Source of the DNA: an uncultured Clostridia bacterium
Lineage (GTDB): Bacteria > Bacillota > Clostridia > Oscillospirales > Butyricicoccaceae
Assembly: GCA_910589115.1 (NCBI GenBank)
Contig: CAJUSB010000022.1
Coordinates: 1 to 32,326, forward strand
Direction of reading: 5' to 3'
DNA length: 32,326 bases
Every line of letters starts with the position of its first letter. Position 1 is the stretch's first letter. Of this stretch, positions 29,933 to 32,326 are shown in pieces. Made by a program: the position numbers and the translations under genes. The notes under the pieces were generated by a model, which did not search any database, was not told the DNA's origin, and saw only the letters and a program-made list of their open reading frames with translations.

Positions 29933-30907
29933 ATGAAAATAACGAGAAAGCTGGAAAGAAAGCTCAGGGTCCTCTGGGAAGAGGCCGGTATCGCAAACGA
30001 TTTCATATTTGGCAAGATCATGCAGAATCCAGAGTTTTGCCGTCCGATGCTGGAGCGTATCCTGCATATAAAAATTGCCCGGTTAGAATACACGGAACGG
30101 CAAAAAGATATTAAAATAACCGGGGACGGCAAGGGAATCCGGCTTGATGTTTATGTGGAGGATCAAGCGCATACGGTCTATAATGTTGAGATACAGACCT
30201 ATAATTCCGGTGAGCTGCCCAAGAGGAGCCGCTATTATCAGGCATTGATTGACCTGAACTTGATAGAGCGCGGAATGAGTTACAGCAGCCTTCGGAAAAG
30301 TTTTGTTATCTTTATATGTACGTTTGATTTATTTGATTTGGGACGGCACATTTATACGTTTGAAAATCGCTGTGCAGAGGAGCTATTCCTGGCGCTGAAG
30401 GATGAGGCGGTCAAGATTTTCCTGAATGCAGCAGGTACGGCTGATGATGTAACGCCGGAGCTGGAGGCTTTTCTGGATTATATTGCGGGACAGAAGCCGG
30501 AAGATGATTTTGTGCAGCGTCTGGATGAAGAGGTTCGCCGTATAAAGACGAATGAGAAATGGAGGTTGGAGTTTATGGTATGGCAGGCACATGAAATGGA
30601 ACTGCGGGAGCGTTCCCTTGCAGAGGGAATCAAAATCGGTGAAAAGCGGGGCGAAAAGCGAGGCGAAAAGCGAGGCGAAATACGAGGTGAGCAGCGGGGC
30701 AGGCAGATCGGTGAAAAGAAGGGCATACAGAAAACCCGTGAGGAAATGGTCTGCCGTGCACTGGAAAAAGAGAAGGATCTCCAACGTGCGGCGGAGCTGC
30801 TTAACATATTCGGATTCACATATGATGAAATTAAAAAAATTGCCGACAAATGCGGCTGCCTAAGGGAAAAGGGAGAGGGCAGGAGCGAGGGCACGGAGAA
30901 AGGATAG
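29933..30907 (+). CDS. rpn: Rpn-family PD-(D/E)XK nuclease (recombination-promoting nuclease/putative transposase)
   Basis: 324 residues. N-terminal nuclease domain with the PD-(D/E)XK pattern: D72 in GIRLDVYVED, E86-x-Q88 in YNVEIQTY, followed by RSRYYQALID. The C-terminal part (about 215-324) is a low-complexity arm of GEKRGEKRGEKRGEIRGEQR repeats and a short helical end (CRALEKEKDLQRAAELLNIF), typical of the family. Rpn proteins cleave DNA and can act as toxins or phage defence; in E. coli a shorter product from an internal start neutralises the full protein. An internal ATG with an excellent ribosome site is present here at 30575. The true start is ATG 29933; the upstream frame to 29786 overlaps the promoter and terminator. 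Confidence 0.88.
   Translation: MKITRKLERKLRVLWEEAGIANDFIFGKIMQNPEFCRPMLERILHIKIARLEYTERQKDIKITGDGKGIRLDVYVEDQAHTVYNVEIQTYNSGELPKRSRYYQALIDLNLIERGMSYSSLRKSFVIFICTFDLFDLGRHIYTFENRCAEELFLALKDEAVKIFLNAAGTADDVTPELEAFLDYIAGQKPEDDFVQRLDEEVRRIKTNEKWRLEFMVWQAHEMELRERSLAEGIKIGEKRGEKRGEKRGEIRGEQRGRQIGEKKGIQKTREEMVCRALEKEKDLQRAAELLNIFGFTYDEIKKIADKCGCLREKGEGRSEGTEKG
30575..30907 (+). CDS. Predicted internal RpnS-like product of rpn
   Basis: In-frame ATG at codon 215 of rpn, preceded by GGAGG at 9 nt, which is a better site than that of the full-length start. It would give a 110-residue protein (MVWQAHEMELRERSLAEGI, GEKRG repeats, C-terminal helices) without the nuclease domain. By analogy with E. coli RpnS this could be the cognate inhibitor. 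Use of this start is inferred. Confidence 0.5.
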   Translation: MVWQAHEMELRERSLAEGIKIGEKRGEKRGEKRGEIRGEQRGRQIGEKKGIQKTREEMVCRALEKEKDLQRAAELLNIFGFTYDEIKKIADKCGCLREKGEGRSEGTEKG

Positions 30908-31040
30908 ATGCAGGCCTGCATTTGCTGCTGCGTCTGACAGAAACAGTGTCTTGTCTCAATCGTCGGAAGATGATTTTGTGTAGCACCTGGATGAAGAGGT
31001 CTGCCGTATAAAGACGAATGAGGAATGGAGGTTGGAGTTT

Positions 31041-31373
31041 ATGGTATGGCAGGCACATGAAATGGAACTGCGGGAGCGTTCCCTTGCAGAGGGAATCAAA
31101 ATCGGTGAAAAGCGGGGCGAAAAGCGAGGCGAAAAGCGAGGCGAAATACGAGGTGAGCAGCGGGGCAGGCAGATCGGTGAAAAGAAGGGCATACAGAAAA
31201 CCCGTGAGGAAATGGTCTGTCGTGCACTGGAAAAAGAGAAGGATCTCCAACGTGCGGCGGAGCTGCTCAAGATATTTGGATTCACATATGATGAAATTAA
31301 GAAAATTGCCGACAAATGCGGTTGCTTAAAGGAAAAGGGAGAGGTCAGGAGCGAAGATACGTCGAAAGGATAA
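31041..31373 (+). CDS. Free-standing Rpn C-terminal domain (duplicated RpnS-like ORF or rpn remnant)
   Basis: 110 residues, nearly identical to residues 215-324 of the upstream rpn product, and made by the 466-bp duplication. It keeps GGAGG-9 nt-ATG and an open frame, but no nuclease domain and no obvious promoter of its own; it could be read from the rpn promoter. Just upstream, the duplicated codons carry a TAG (GTGTAGCAC, 30978-30986), so it cannot be part of a longer Rpn protein. Either a pseudogene fragment or an extra dose of the inhibitor domain. Confidence 0.55.
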   Translation: MVWQAHEMELRERSLAEGIKIGEKRGEKRGEKRGEIRGEQRGRQIGEKKGIQKTREEMVCRALEKEKDLQRAAELLKIFGFTYDEIKKIADKCGCLKEKGEVRSEDTSKG

Positions 31374-31432
31374 CGGATAGAAGCGGGCCTGCATTTGCTG
31401 CTGCGGCGGAGATGCGGGGGAGAGGAGAAACG

Positions 31433-32230
31433 ATGCTGCGGCTGATAAAAACAGTGTGTTGTGTTGTCTCGATGATCTGTATGGGTTGTGTTGCGGGGCA
31501 GATGCTGATTCCATGGATGGGCGCGCAGACACCGGAGGATGATTATGCGGCGGCTCAGATGCTGCTGGATGACTTTGAAAGAAAGGGAGACGGGCTATGG
31601 TTCCGGCGGAATACGATAGATCCTGACCGGGTATACCGGGCGTTGGAAGCGCGGCTGCCATATGCATTTACGATGAAATGCAAGACGCTGCATGATGGTT
31701 CTGCGGAGCTGACGATGGAGATAGGGAACCGTGCTTCACAGGAGCAGGCGGAGACGCTTGCACGGGGCATAGTGCAGTCCTTGCAGTTGGAGGGGATGGA
31801 TGTACGGGGGCAGCTGCTGGCGCTGCATGATTGGCTGGTTGTAAACTGCGCATATGATTTAAGCGTAGAAAAAACGGACACGCTGGATGGTTCGTCTCCG
31901 CCGTTTACGGCGGTGGGAGCACTGGTGAATGGTTCAGCGGTGTGCATGGGGTATGCGCGGGGGTATCAGATGCTATGCGAAGCGGCAGGGATTGAGACAT
32001 TTTTTATTGTATCTGAGCGAATGAACCATGCATGGAATGCGGTGTGGCTGGACGGTGAGCTGTTGTTTATTGACTGCACGTATGATGATCCGGTTCCGGA
32101 CCGGCCGGGGGTCGCTGGGCACCAATATTTTCTGATAAATGCTGATGGACTGCGTCGGACGCACATCTGGGATGAAGCATTTTATGAGCGTCTATTCCAA
32201 AAACTTGAAATAGAGGAATCAGCTGCATAA
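31433..32230 (+). CDS. Transglutaminase-like (cysteine peptidase fold) exported protein
   Basis: 265 residues. An N-terminal hydrophobic segment (LIKTVCCVVSMICMGCVAG) acts as signal or anchor; it does not form a good lipobox. The transglutaminase core has the triad Cys171 (GSAVCMGYARGYQMLC), His199 (MNHAWNAVWLDGE) and Asp214 (LLFIDCTYDD). Bacterial members are mostly surface proteases or wall-linked enzymes of unknown substrate. Full-length for a single-domain member. ATG at 31433 follows GAGGAG. The frame open from 31316 overlaps the rpn remnant and is not used. Repeat block I begins 8 bp after the stop. Confidence 0.87.
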   Translation: MLRLIKTVCCVVSMICMGCVAGQMLIPWMGAQTPEDDYAAAQMLLDDFERKGDGLWFRRNTIDPDRVYRALEARLPYAFTMKCKTLHDGSAELTMEIGNRASQEQAETLARGIVQSLQLEGMDVRGQLLALHDWLVVNCAYDLSVEKTDTLDGSSPPFTAVGALVNGSAVCMGYARGYQMLCEAAGIETFFIVSERMNHAWNAVWLDGELLFIDCTYDDPVPDRPGVAGHQYFLINADGLRRTHIWDEAFYERLFQKLEIEESAA

Positions 32231-32238
32231 AGGAAAGC

Positions 32239-32326
32239 GGCGGTCCTACGCGGACGGCGGTCCTATGCGGACGGCGGTCCTACGCGGACGGCGGTCCTAT
32301 GCGGACGGCGGTCCTACGCGGACGGC
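32239..32326. repeat. Tandem array of a 17-bp unit (block I), continuing past the window end
   Basis: Five units of GGCGGTCCTACGCGGAC, with alternate units reading TATG for TACG, so the higher-order period is 34 bp. The same unit occurs once in block E (18149-18165). Confidence 0.95.

Larger units (their letters stand above)
30501..31373. repeat. 466-bp tandem duplication covering the rpn 3' region
   Basis: 30501-30905 recurs at 30967-31371 with a constant offset of 466 bp and few mismatches. The copy includes the ribosome site, the internal ATG and the GEKRG repeats. Downstream homology continues into the first codons of the transglutaminase-like gene (30912-30953 versus 31388-31477, with about 36 bp missing in the first copy). 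Confidence 0.9.

Noticed and set aside
30960..31373. Second full Rpn gene
   Set aside because: Only the C-terminal third is duplicated, and the codons just upstream contain an in-frame TAG.
1..32326. CRISPR arrays, tRNA or rRNA genes, prophage modules
   Set aside because: No regularly spaced repeats with unique spacers, no tRNA cloverleaf and no rRNA segment were recognised. The single tyrosine recombinase has no phage genes around it.

Overview
The window looks like a motile, moderately GC-rich member of the Clostridia, probably Oscillospirales. The reasons are the flagellin/csrA pair, Gram-positive style genes (DUF1934-argS, DUF1292, prmA-rsmE, an S41 protease with a peptidoglycan-binding tail), sigma-A promoters and strong AGGAGG-type ribosome sites throughout, and many GC-rich intergenic repeat blocks. 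The genus cannot be fixed from the sequence alone.

Layout. 1-4054 (minus strand): a tyrosine recombinase, a small invertible-looking promoter segment, a TnpB-family gene that has lost all three RuvC catalytic residues (TldR-like), its omega-RNA-like guide RNA, csrA, and a flagellin gene whose frame stops early. 4096-6588: an orphan minus-strand terminator and a methyl-accepting chemotaxis receptor. 6877-12411 (minus): GNAT acetyltransferase, YheO/DauR-type regulator, UMF1-type MFS transporter, polyphosphate kinase. 12854-13948 (minus): a 31-residue small ORF with its own promoter and terminator, a likely 6S RNA, and DUF1292. 14164-19225 (plus): D-aspartate ligase, aspartate racemase and an asparagine-synthase-type amidotransferase, which together read as a D-Asp/D-Asn peptidoglycan cross-bridge operon, then a GIY-YIG/Nudix fusion. 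19680-25456 (plus): ddl-murI, DUF1934-argS, S41 protease. 26088-29760 (plus): degenerate homocysteine-methyltransferase-like protein, prmA, rsmE, membrane protein. 29877-32326: an Rpn nuclease gene, a 466-bp tandem duplication that leaves a second free-standing Rpn C-terminal ORF, a transglutaminase-like protein and a 17-bp tandem repeat.

The most striking system is 1-4054. Two perfect 18-bp inverted repeats (2905-2922 and 3044-3061) flank 121 bp next to a tyrosine recombinase gene. A consensus promoter (TTGACA, 17 bp, TATTAT) straddles the right repeat and now points away from the tldR-like gene. Inverting the segment would point it at that gene, about 50 bp from its start. I read this as a phase-variable, RNA-guided, nuclease-dead TnpB regulator placed directly upstream of csrA and flagellin. 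CsrA-type GGA hairpins sit in the leaders of both csrA and flagellin, so the locus may combine DNA inversion, RNA-guided transcriptional control and post-transcriptional control of motility. The inversion and the guide target are inferences; the repeats, promoter, residue losses and hairpins are seen directly.

A second theme is cell-wall synthesis: the D-Asp cluster, ddl and murI lie within 8 kb. A third is repeat content: nine intergenic blocks share hairpins whose stems vary in sequence yet stay paired while the loop motif (CTTTT or its complement) is kept.
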